Below, in pieces: positions 1 through 5,224 of a stretch of DNA of 6,729 bases. The translations under genes were made by a program, and so were the position numbers. How positions within the stretch are numbered: the first letter of the stretch is position 1; every line of letters starts with the position of its first letter. The stretch is from Nitrososphaera sp. (GTDB lineage: Archaea > Thermoproteota > Nitrososphaeria > Nitrososphaerales > Nitrososphaeraceae), in NCBI GenBank assembly GCA_022545875.1, contig JAKEIF010000182.1, positions 1-6,729 of the forward strand, in the 5' to 3' direction. The notes under the pieces were generated by a model. It ran no database searches, was not told the origin of the DNA, and saw only the letters and a program-made list of their open reading frames with translations.

Positions 1-69
1 AATAATTATGGATTGAGCTATCGTGGAATTGTTGAAAAAGTTGCTTCAATACTGACTGGGGTGGGGTGA
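1..69 (+). CDS. Possible C-terminal end of an upstream gene (partial)
   Basis: Frame 1 is open from the first base of the window to a TGA at 67-69, giving 22 residues that end in GIVEKVASILTGVG. The piece RGIVEKVASIL could form an amphipathic helix, as at the end of a winged-helix or similar protein. An open stretch this short occurs readily by chance, so this rests only on the protein-like composition and on the other two forward frames meeting stops early. No family can be named. Confidence 0.27.
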   Translation, partial: NNYGLSYRGIVEKVASILTGVG

Positions 70-262
70 GCAGCATGCATGGATCTAGCTGTTATCCAGA
101 ATCTGGTTATGCTGCGCTAAGGACAATGCCCCCTGCTGAGCGTGAAAACACACCATCATTTCCGAGCTCGGTAAGAAAAGCTAACCGCTGATCTATTGGT
201 TACCGATATTACCTAAATCTTATAGCCAAGCATCAGTACACCGCACTGAGCGCCATCAGATA
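70..262. other. Intergenic region before the propeller gene
   Basis: No convincing gene is seen here. The stretch holds a perfect 10-bp palindrome, CCGAGCTCGG, at 162-171. It also holds a loose inverted repeat, TAACC at 182-186 with GGTTA at 198-202, and an AT-rich tract leading into the propeller gene. A 38-codon reading frame at 75-191 has no supporting features and is not called. Confidence 0.5.
215..226 (+). promoter_or_regulatory. Candidate TATA element for the propeller gene
   Basis: The AT-rich stretch AAATCTTATAGC is centred about 41 bp before the TTG start at 263. With the usual archaeal distance of 25-27 bp from TATA element to transcription start, the transcript would begin near 247 and carry a leader of about 15 nt. 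No Shine-Dalgarno sequence is visible in that leader. The match is weak and the assignment is inference. Confidence 0.25.
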
Positions 263-1627
263 TTGAAGCAAACGTTAGCTCTTGCATCGATGACTATGCT
301 CGGCTTAGTGATTCTTGTCAATTCAGCTAACGCATTAGAAACTGAGGTTGATTTGCGAAAGCCGATTGATCTGAGCAATAATGCAAGTCACTCCAAATAT
401 CAGAGTGTAGTTGCCGTCAAAGAGCATGTCTACGTTGCTTGGATGGACGGGGATGATTCTGTCCCAGTTTATGATATCTTCTTTAAAGCTAGTCACGACT
501 ATGGTAGGACTTTTTCATCTGTTAAAAAACTGAGCAATGGCGACTTCAATTATCCACCTCATGTTGTGGCATTTGGGAGTAATGTATACGTGGCCTGGAC
601 TAATGAAGCCGGGGGAGAAGCATCCGTTCACTTTCGAGCAAGCAACGATAATGGAAACACTTTTGGCGCAAGGAAGAATCTAGGTGATTCCACCTCTAGC
701 TACTCACCGTTGGATATGGCAGCCTATGATAACAATGTGTACGTTGTTTTTGACCGATTTGGCGAGTCTGAGACAGAAAAGGTGATTCGAGCAAGCCATG
801 ACAGCGGAGCGAACTTTGATGCGCCGCTTATCTATAGCTCTGGCCCATGTGGCGGAACAGAGCCACGTGTTGCTGCTTGGAAGAATCATGTGTATGTAAC
901 TGCACAGGACCCATGTGAAGATCATCCGGATCTTATTTTCAGGGCAAGTCACAATAATGGCACGAGCTTTTCAAAACAGATCTACCTTGGGGATGGCGCA
1001 CAACAAGTCAAAATTGTAAGCAAGGGCAAGTTCGTGTATGTGGTATGGAATGAAAATACTCAGGATGTCAACTTTAGAGTCAGCAAGGACTTTGGCAGGA
1101 CATTTGGTGCTGCCATACCTCTAGAAGGCGATCTAGATGTTTCTAATCCCACTCCACAGATTGCCATCGCGGGTAGTTCGGACGTCTATGTAGTATGGGC
1201 AGCTAATACATTTTCCGGTGGCTCTAATCTTACCGCTTCTGACTTTGATGATATAAAGACACATCTCTTCTTCGTCGCTAGCCATGATAATGGCCAAAGT
1301 TTCGAGCCGCTGGCGCGCCTTGACACTGATGACGACTATTCTGTCAATCCGCGCGTGTCTGCTTCAGGGGATAATGTGTTTGTGGTATGGCAAAACATAA
1401 GCGCATTCTGGACCCCGTCTGGAAGCGAAGTTCTCCTAAAGAGAAGTGACGACAAGGGATTAACTTTTGTTGATACTTTGGTTATTGACGGTGATACAGG
1501 AGATTCACTTGGATTCGTTCGCCCTGATGTTGACGCAATCGGTCAGCGGGTATTCATAAGCTGGTGGAATAGTAACGAACTTGATACTCCTCCAGACATA
1601 ATGCTTCAAAGAGGAAAAGTTACGTAG
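263..1627 (+). CDS. Secreted Asp-box (sialidase-like) beta-propeller protein
   Basis: The 454-residue product starts with a signal peptide (K2, hydrophobic core about 4-20, likely cleavage after SANA near residue 24). The rest consists of eight similar modules of about 45-66 residues. Each has a VYVAW-like strand (near residues 57, 108, 159, 210, 258, 308, 372, 430) and then an FFxAS-like strand. The first seven of these strands run into an Asp-box, S-x-D-x-G-x-T-F, at about 77, 127, 178, 229, 274, 340 and 395. The last module ends in IMLQRGK with no Asp-box, and the N-terminal IDLSNN resembles the missing closing strand, so the ring probably closes by beta-strand 'velcro' as an eight-bladed propeller. 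Automatic annotation would say exo-alpha-sialidase or BNR-repeat protein, but I see no sialidase RIP motif or clear arginine triad. A binding or scaffolding role outside the cell is therefore more likely than glycan hydrolysis. C196 and C218 could form a disulfide. TTG is the only usable start that keeps the full signal peptide; the first in-frame ATG is residue 10. Confidence 0.85.
   Translation: MKQTLALASMTMLGLVILVNSANALETEVDLRKPIDLSNNASHSKYQSVVAVKEHVYVAWMDGDDSVPVYDIFFKASHDYGRTFSSVKKLSNGDFNYPPHVVAFGSNVYVAWTNEAGGEASVHFRASNDNGNTFGARKNLGDSTSSYSPLDMAAYDNNVYVVFDRFGESETEKVIRASHDSGANFDAPLIYSSGPCGGTEPRVAAWKNHVYVTAQDPCEDHPDLIFRASHNNGTSFSKQIYLGDGAQQVKIVSKGKFVYVVWNENTQDVNFRVSKDFGRTFGAAIPLEGDLDVSNPTPQIAIAGSSDVYVVWAANTFSGGSNLTASDFDDIKTHLFFVASHDNGQSFEPLARLDTDDDYSVNPRVSASGDNVFVVWQNISAFWTPSGSEVLLKRSDDKGLTFVDTLVIDGDTGDSLGFVRPDVDAIGQRVFISWWNSNELDTPPDIMLQRGKVT
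491..1468 (+). repeat. Seven protein-level Asp-box repeats
   Basis: Seven copies of an eight-residue motif, SHDxGxTF and variants, recur with spacings of 50, 51, 51, 45, 66 and 55 residues. Copies 1, 3 and 6 keep S-H-D; copy 2 has S-N-D, copy 4 S-H-N, copy 5 S-K-D and copy 7 S-D-D. The last position is always Phe, where many Asp-boxes have Trp. The DNA copies have diverged in codon choice, so this is an old internal duplication and not a recent DNA repeat. Confidence 0.85.
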
Positions 1628-1813
1628 GCAACCATTGACCATCCATATGCCGAGTAGTCTCCATATTCAAGAGTCCCCAGTTGGGCACAAAAACATGACG
1701 CCTCTACGTTAGCATGCAAGTCATGATTCGTTGGAGATCGGCTAGAAAATGAAACAGCATCTATTTCGAACATTCAATTTAATTATCTAGATTTCCTTAC
1801 ACCAGCCACAACT
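1628..1813. other. Intergenic region with a weak inverted repeat
   Basis: This 186-bp spacer holds an inverted repeat, CATGAC at 1694-1699 and GTCATG at 1720-1725, separated by 20 bp that include GCATGC. It becomes AT-rich from about 1770. No U-tract terminator for the propeller gene stands out. Confidence 0.35.
1778..1788 (+). promoter_or_regulatory. Candidate TATA element for the zinc-ribbon-like protein
   Basis: TTTAATTATCT is centred about 30 bp before the TTG start at 1814 and follows an A-rich stretch that could bind TFB. The spacing suggests a leaderless or nearly leaderless transcript, which agrees with the lack of any Shine-Dalgarno sequence. Judged by eye only. Confidence 0.35.
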
Positions 1814-2344
1814 TTGCAGTGCAAGCACTGTGCACACCGTTTCATGGAGCATGACGATTATGGCTGTAGGCACTCTGCTTGCTCTTGCAGAATATCGCAA
1901 CGTAAACTGATGCGCAATGGTTCTGATCCTTCACCCCCGGGAGACGATGCTTCTGGCGTGCTCGACATCAAGGTATGGTTCTTTACAAGAGAGTATCCGA
2001 ACACGGATCGAAATGTATTGTTTAATGCTATCTCAAAGTCAATGCAAGAGGTTCCGTTCTTCAAAGTCTGGAAAGTTGATAACGATGAAAGATACATCAA
2101 CCTGACTACTCACTCGATAGGGCTTAACCCAAAGGTCAAGTATCACCAAGTAGAGGTGGATTTGCAGGTCATGGAAGGCAAGGACCCATCCTCTTCAGTT
2201 GTCAACTTTAGAATTATGCCGACATTGACTGGGATTGTCTCACAGTACGAGCTATTTACAAACGTCGACGTCAATGACAAATTTGCAAAGTATATTGCCA
2301 ATATGGTTTTTGGAGCAATCGAGGAAGGACGCCGTAAGTTCTGA
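1814..2344 (+). CDS. Unrecognised protein with N-terminal cysteine cluster (probable zinc ribbon)
   Basis: This is a 176-residue protein. The first 35 residues hold C3-x2-C6, H8, H13, C18, C23 and C25 (C-x2-C, then G-C-x4-C-x-C) followed by a basic stretch. The pattern resembles short zinc-binding knuckles found at the start of many small archaeal proteins. A polar linker with SDPSPPGDD (37-45) leads to a domain of about 125 residues that I do not recognise. It begins with a strand (DIKVWFF, 51-57), then a helix (66-80), several predicted strands (about 83-150) and a final helix (154-173), an alpha/beta pattern. There is no signal peptide or membrane segment, so it is probably cytoplasmic. 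The TTG start is preferred because it keeps C3 and C6 and lies about 30 bp after a TATA-like element; starting at the ATG (residue 11) would remove the CxxC pair. No upstream in-frame ATG or GTG exists before the stop at 1724. Function is unknown; a metal-stabilised regulator or adaptor is possible. Confidence 0.7.
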   Translation: MQCKHCAHRFMEHDDYGCRHSACSCRISQRKLMRNGSDPSPPGDDASGVLDIKVWFFTREYPNTDRNVLFNAISKSMQEVPFFKVWKVDNDERYINLTTHSIGLNPKVKYHQVEVDLQVMEGKDPSSSVVNFRIMPTLTGIVSQYELFTNVDVNDKFAKYIANMVFGAIEEGRRKF

Positions 2345-2640
2345 ATTCTCACTTGTAGGCTAGGCTCAGCCAAACGATAACAAAAACTATGGCAGAGTTC
2401 TCAGAGTAGTTGAATCTCAGCCTTCTTGAAGCGGCTTAATGATATCGGCATAGAAGCATTGCAGGTCTTATCCTATGCTGACTTTGATTCTCTAAGCCAG
2501 TATCACTTTCTATCGGCGTCAAGGTTCTCTTTTGTCGCCTTACCCGGCCATTTTCTGGCAGTTGTTCTGGATAATCAAAGAGCGTAAACAAGTACCACGT
2601 ACAAGGTAAATTGGTTATGCATCCACTTTGAAAGAGACGG
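2345..2640. other. Convergent intergenic region without a clear gene
   Basis: This stretch lies between two converging genes and no supportable CDS was found. Just after the zinc-ribbon-like gene, GGCT at 2358-2361 and AGCC at 2368-2371 could form a small hairpin, but no strong U-tract follows. A minus-strand reading frame at 2436-2660 overlaps the end of the cupredoxin gene and has no family features, so it is not called. Confidence 0.4.
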
Positions 2641-3129
2641 TTAAGAAAAGTTCTCCACAACTTCTATTTGGCCTGCCATATGCGGATGCGGCTCACAGTG
2701 GTACGGATACTCTCCGACTTTTGTAAAGAGGAATTCAAAATCCTCTCCAGGTATCACATAGGGTCCGCCTTCCTCTTTCGGGCGTTCCCGGGAGTCAAAT
2801 ACTCCGCTGTATGTGTCCCTGTAGCCGTCATCGGTGGTGACCGTGTGAGCGATCGAGTCTGCATTGTGCCAAATTACTCTATTAGAGACGCCCAAGATAG
2901 CACGTTTGTCTGCAGGAATGTAGAATGCCCCATTCTCTGCATTCGCAGCACCCTCGGCAATGGTTATCTCTGTAATTTCGGCCGGCTCAACCACCTCTCT
3001 GCGAAGAACCGGTTTCTGGCTTGCTTCTGGGACATAAATGAACTGATAGAAGCCTACGCTTACGCCAACTGCAACTATGAAGGCAATCAGGCTAATGCCG
3101 GCAGCGTGATTTTGTTGTAGAGCGCCCAT
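2641..3129 (-). CDS. Membrane-anchored cupredoxin (amicyanin/plastocyanin-like)
   Basis: The 162-residue product has one N-terminal membrane segment (about 10-32) that acts as an uncleaved anchor or signal peptide. A linker leads to a cupredoxin domain (about 52-160) outside the membrane. Type-1 copper ligands are visible: H95 in the strand SIAHTV, then C145, H148 and M151 in YHCEPHPHM. The C-x2-H-x2-M spacing is the short ligand loop known from amicyanin, and the domain ends with the usual GQIEVVE strand. The expected role is one-electron transfer at the outer face of the membrane. Thaumarchaea carry many such blue copper proteins and are thought to use them in place of cytochrome c; that link is established for the group and inferred here. 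The ATG start has no Shine-Dalgarno sequence, and a TATA-like element sits about 25 bp upstream. The gene stands alone, converging on the zinc-ribbon-like gene, so its redox partners cannot be read from context. Confidence 0.92.
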   Translation of the reverse strand: MGALQQNHAAGISLIAFIVAVGVSVGFYQFIYVPEASQKPVLRREVVEPAEITEITIAEGAANAENGAFYIPADKRAILGVSNRVIWHNADSIAHTVTTDDGYRDTYSGVFDSRERPKEEGGPYVIPGEDFEFLFTKVGEYPYHCEPHPHMAGQIEVVENFS

Positions 3130-3150
3130 GAATCAAAATCGGCAATGCAA

Positions 3151-3158
3151 TAGTTAAG
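3151..3158 (-). promoter_or_regulatory. Candidate TATA element for the cupredoxin gene
   Basis: On the minus strand this reads CTTAACTA and is centred about 25-26 bp before the ATG, the distance expected for a leaderless archaeal transcript. The motif itself is only a fair TATA match. The inverted repeat at 3163-3176 lies 4 bp further upstream. Confidence 0.35.
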
Positions 3159-3162
3159 ATTT

Positions 3163-3176
3163 TGTCCAAACGGACA
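3163..3176. promoter_or_regulatory. Inverted repeat upstream of the cupredoxin promoter
   Basis: TGTCC-AAAC-GGACA is a perfect 5-bp dyad with a 4-bp spacer, directly upstream of the candidate TATA element. The placement suits an archaeal regulator acting next to TFB. Which regulator binds, and whether it activates or represses, cannot be told from the sequence. Confidence 0.35.
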
Positions 3177-3234
3177 TTTCTGCAAACGCTATTGCGACTT
3201 TTCTTTGACTGGAAAGTAAGGCCGTCAACCAAAA

Positions 3235-3257
3235 TGTGTGTACTTCGCTTACACACA
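3235..3257. repeat. Perfect 8-bp inverted repeat (hairpin)
   Basis: TGTGTGTA at 3235-3242 and TACACACA at 3250-3257 are exact reverse complements around the 7-base loop CTTCGCT. It could be an operator, a hairpin in an unseen transcript, or the end of a small RNA. No T-run follows on either strand, so it is not a typical terminator. Confidence 0.6.
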
Positions 3258-3309
3258 CTCTAACGCTTCTTGGCAAGAGCAACTGGAATTATCATTTGCC
3301 CTTACCACG

Positions 3310-3323
3310 TAGCTATTAGCTAT
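3310..3323 (+). repeat. Tandem TAGCTAT pair
   Basis: Two exact adjacent copies of TAGCTAT fill 3310-3323 in the long divergent spacer. The unit is short, so chance is possible. Confidence 0.4.
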
Positions 3324-3461
3324 GGATAAACTGCTAGCTCGTTCGCTCGCTTGAGTGACAGGATCTGGAATCCTTACTCAGCGCAAGATCCATGAGCAAA
3401 GGCTTGGTTCGCTTATTCGTTATCGGAAAGGTTTAGTTCACGCATCATAAAATAACCTAGC

Positions 3462-4031
3462 GTGGATAAACTTCGTAAATTAGCCTTTGAGAAAAGGCAG
3501 GTGGTTCGAGAAACCGATGATGGAGAAATACGCATCGAGGGTCTGAAGGTCCACTTTCCCTGCGCTAGCCTCCAACAGATCAAGAGCTCCCGAGTATTAG
3601 ATATTCTTGAAGATAATGCCTACCTGAGCAAGACCGTTGTGGCCCACGACGGGCGGGTCATGTTTGGCGAGTTGGCAATACTGCGATATCTCGAAAAAGA
3701 CCAGTGGAAGGGCGTATGGGTGGATACGCCTCACAGTCACGGGCGCAAGGACGTACTCTGGAATGGAATGCCTCCAACTGGAGTAGCGCCGGCATTGCCG
3801 CCAAAGGTCTCGGAAAAATTCCAGGCAATCAAAGAGAAGAATGGTGGAGAGCTGTCGGGATTCTTTGATGTCTTTGCATGGAAGGGAGACGGAGACGACT
3901 TTATCTTTATAGAATACAAGGGAAGAAGCGATTCTCCAAATGACAATGAAATGGAATGGATTACCGCGGCTATTTCTGAGGGAGTAAAGCCTGAACAATT
4001 GTGCATTGTAGGGTATGACTTACCATCATGA
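3462..4031 (+). CDS. VRR-NUC-like PD-(D/E)XK nuclease with unknown N-terminal half
   Basis: The 189-residue product has two parts. The C-terminal part (about 115-189) matches the VRR-NUC pattern. A helix (about 117-127) is followed by GELSGFFDVFAW with the acidic metal ligand D136, then the strand FIFIEYKG with E151 and K153, then N162 and the helix around E163-W166-I167, and a last strand LCIV. In known family members the first motif is usually PD; here the proline is F135. All core catalytic positions are present, so an active metal-dependent nuclease is likely. The first 110 residues are not recognised; they include HFPCASLQQIKSS (31-43), a charged helix with GELAILRYLEK (69-79) and HSHGRKDVLWNG (91-102), and may recognise substrate or a partner. 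No helicase, methylase or phage gene is next to it, so its job (repair, replication-fork processing or defence) is open. It starts with GTG; no strong promoter or Shine-Dalgarno sequence was found, so the start is less certain than the domain call. Confidence 0.78.
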   Translation: MDKLRKLAFEKRQVVRETDDGEIRIEGLKVHFPCASLQQIKSSRVLDILEDNAYLSKTVVAHDGRVMFGELAILRYLEKDQWKGVWVDTPHSHGRKDVLWNGMPPTGVAPALPPKVSEKFQAIKEKNGGELSGFFDVFAWKGDGDDFIFIEYKGRSDSPNDNEMEWITAAISEGVKPEQLCIVGYDLPS

Positions 4032-4115
4032 GGATGGCATGTTTTATGGCTTCTCGATCTGGCAAAGGTTTTTCCGGACGTCAAGTTGTGTAAGAGCTTG
4101 ATCGGCTGCTGGGCC
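4032..4115. other. Short gap between convergent genes
   Basis: This 84-bp gap must hold the transcription ends of both the nuclease gene and the GNAT gene. On the plus strand, TTTT at about 4051-4054 and TTTTT near 4070 could serve as the short U-tracts that suffice for archaeal termination. No hairpin of note is present. Confidence 0.3.
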
Positions 4116-5102
4116 CTATCGCCAGTCGTCAATTAGGTACACATCTGGCAGATTATACCCCGGCTCGTCTGGTTTGTGCATCGCGACTCCCTGCATATCC
4201 GTGCGAAAGCCTTGCTCCATCATTGCTACGTACGCCTTGTGCCTCCCAGTATTTGCTCCGGCTACAAGTCGCGTGGCATTTGATGCATTCGCATATTGCT
4301 CACATTCATTCAGGAGTTTCACAAAGTCTTCCGCAGCTTCGTATCCCGGTGATATGGCAGCGAATTTGATATAGCAATTCCCGCTGCCTGCTTCAGTGTC
4401 AGGTCCAATATGGCAAATTGCGAAACCGACCAAATCCATGCTGTTCTTTGCATCCTTTATCAAAATCGTATCTCCAAGCTTCTGATTGTCCACAGAGAGA
4501 ATCTCTTTTCGCAGATCCAGCCCACTGAATATTCGCCCAGTCAACCTGGCGCAATTTTCAATTGCCTCTTTTTTCTCGCTTGAATTGAGACTGGAATATC
4601 TTTCTGTGGCGCTATTGCGCTTCATCTCTGCCTTTTGCTCTACTTGCTTTGACATTACCGCCGTAAGGTAACGGGGCCAGAAACCGAATTTCTGGTAAAG
4701 GTGCACATGCTTTGTGCTTTGCGCAAATGTATAAAGCCCCATGTGCTTTGTGCCCCACTTTTCAAAGATCTGCATCGTACCTTCAAGCAAACTCCTGGCT
4801 ACTCCCTTGTCCCAGAATTTGGGGTCAATGGTAAGCGGGCCAAATATTCCTACAGAGCCCCAGTCAAGTGCAAAGTTGGACCCAACTATGCTATTGTCAA
4901 CTTCGGCCACAAGGGCAGCCGCCGGGTCCGCTCTAAAGCGGGTTTTGATATAGTCTGCGTCTCCCATGAATTTCATGGGCTCAGGCAGCCCAAGGAACGT
5001 TCCAAAGGCAAGTCTCATTATCCTATCCGCATCCTCCAAATCGCTGTCCGTCATGGGACGAACCGTGATTTTGACAGCTTTTCCGCGTTCGCTATTCTGC
5101 AA
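4116..5102 (-). CDS. Tandem GNAT-family acetyltransferase
   Basis: The 328-residue product contains two GNAT folds. The first (about 10-150) begins with ITVRPMTDSDLEDA. It has the beta4 strand GIFGPLTIDP, a motif-A acetyl-CoA loop at 97-102 (W-D-K-G-V-A) followed by the helix RSLLEGTMQIFEKWG, and motif B HLYQKFGFWPR (134-144). The second (about 165-328) is degenerate: the strand YIKFAAISPG lacks the Q/R-x-x-G-x-G/A loop, while a motif-B-like stretch, AYVAMMEQGFRTD (290-302), remains. The first half is thus probably catalytic and the second structural or substrate-binding, as in other tandem GNATs. The acceptor substrate cannot be predicted. The start is TTG, with a good TATA-like element about 26 bp upstream and an in-frame stop before it. 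ATG at residue 17 falls after the first conserved strand, so the longer start is favoured. It is cytoplasmic, with no signal peptide. The GH5 gene lies 122 bp upstream on the same strand, but GNAT has its own candidate promoter, so co-transcription is not needed. Confidence 0.85.
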   Translation of the reverse strand: MQNSERGKAVKITVRPMTDSDLEDADRIMRLAFGTFLGLPEPMKFMGDADYIKTRFRADPAAALVAEVDNSIVGSNFALDWGSVGIFGPLTIDPKFWDKGVARSLLEGTMQIFEKWGTKHMGLYTFAQSTKHVHLYQKFGFWPRYLTAVMSKQVEQKAEMKRNSATERYSSLNSSEKKEAIENCARLTGRIFSGLDLRKEILSVDNQKLGDTILIKDAKNSMDLVGFAICHIGPDTEAGSGNCYIKFAAISPGYEAAEDFVKLLNECEQYANASNATRLVAGANTGRHKAYVAMMEQGFRTDMQGVAMHKPDEPGYNLPDVYLIDDWR

Positions 5103-5123
5103 TAGCTGATAAACACACGCTAG

Positions 5124-5133
5124 AATATTTATT
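5124..5133 (-). promoter_or_regulatory. Candidate TATA element for the GNAT gene
   Basis: On the minus strand this reads AATAAATATT, preceded by the A-rich GAATTC that could be part of a TFB element. Its centre lies about 26 bp before the TTG codon, so transcription should start at or next to it. This supports both a leaderless transcript and the TTG start. Confidence 0.5.
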
Positions 5134-5152
5134 GAATTCTAAACATATCGGC

Positions 5153-5164
5153 TTTACGCGTAAA
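5153..5164. promoter_or_regulatory. Perfect 12-bp palindrome upstream of the GNAT promoter
   Basis: TTTACGCGTAAA is an exact 12-bp palindrome, 19 bp upstream of the GNAT TATA-like element and downstream of the GH5 stop. Its size and AT-flanked CGCG core suit a binding site for a dimeric regulator. It may instead belong to the GH5 3' end, since it overlaps the T-rich part of the candidate terminator. Confidence 0.4.
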
Positions 5165-5190
5165 AGAGAGGGATGCCGAGTACTGGCGGC
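5162..5190 (-). terminator. Possible terminator of the GH5 gene
   Basis: In the minus-strand transcript, GCCG and CGGC (plus-strand 5187-5190 and 5175-5178) can pair around an 8-base loop. They are followed by a pyrimidine-rich run, CCCTCTCTTTTA, ending near 5162. The stem is only 4 bp, and archaea rely mainly on the U-tract, so this is a modest candidate. Confidence 0.3.
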
Positions 5191-5224
5191 TATCCAGTCC
5201 CATGTAGGGATACGTGCGTCCCTG

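Larger units (their letters stand above)
3130..3461. other. Divergent intergenic region with several repeats
   Basis: This 332-bp region separates the divergent cupredoxin and nuclease genes, long for a window where other gaps are 84-296 bp. From left to right it contains the candidate cupredoxin promoter, the dyad at 3163-3176, a perfect 8-bp hairpin at 3235-3257, a tandem TAGCTAT pair at 3310-3323, and an inverted repeat GGATCT (3361-3366) with AGATCC (3386-3391). No tRNA cloverleaf and no convincing small gene were found. A 10-codon frame at 3322-3354 shares its first ten bases after the start's first letter with the nuclease start. Confidence 0.5.

Noticed and set aside
75..191. 38-codon plus-strand frame starting with ATG after the possible upstream gene
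   Set aside because: It has no domain, no promoter at the expected distance and a composition like random sequence. Its length is within what chance gives.
263..1627. Annotation of the propeller protein as an active exo-alpha-sialidase
   Set aside because: Asp-boxes are structural and shared by many propellers. No RIP motif, arginine triad or Tyr/Glu nucleophile pair could be identified.
2436..2660. 74-codon minus-strand frame, partly overlapping the end of the cupredoxin gene
   Set aside because: It needs a TTG start inside the cupredoxin gene, shows no recognisable motif, and its residue make-up (scattered Cys, Arg, Gln) looks non-coding.
2668..3120. 150-codon plus-strand frame antisense to the cupredoxin gene
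   Set aside because: The opposite strand encodes a clear cupredoxin with all copper ligands, so this frame is its shadow.
3310..3395. Possible tRNA or structured RNA suggested by short repeats and a GGTTCG-like string downstream
   Set aside because: No acceptor stem, anticodon arm or T-arm could be fitted together. The repeats do not form a cloverleaf.
3597..4132. Two long minus-strand frames antisense to the nuclease gene
   Set aside because: The plus strand carries the conserved D, E-x-K nuclease motif in the right order. The antisense frames have no family features.
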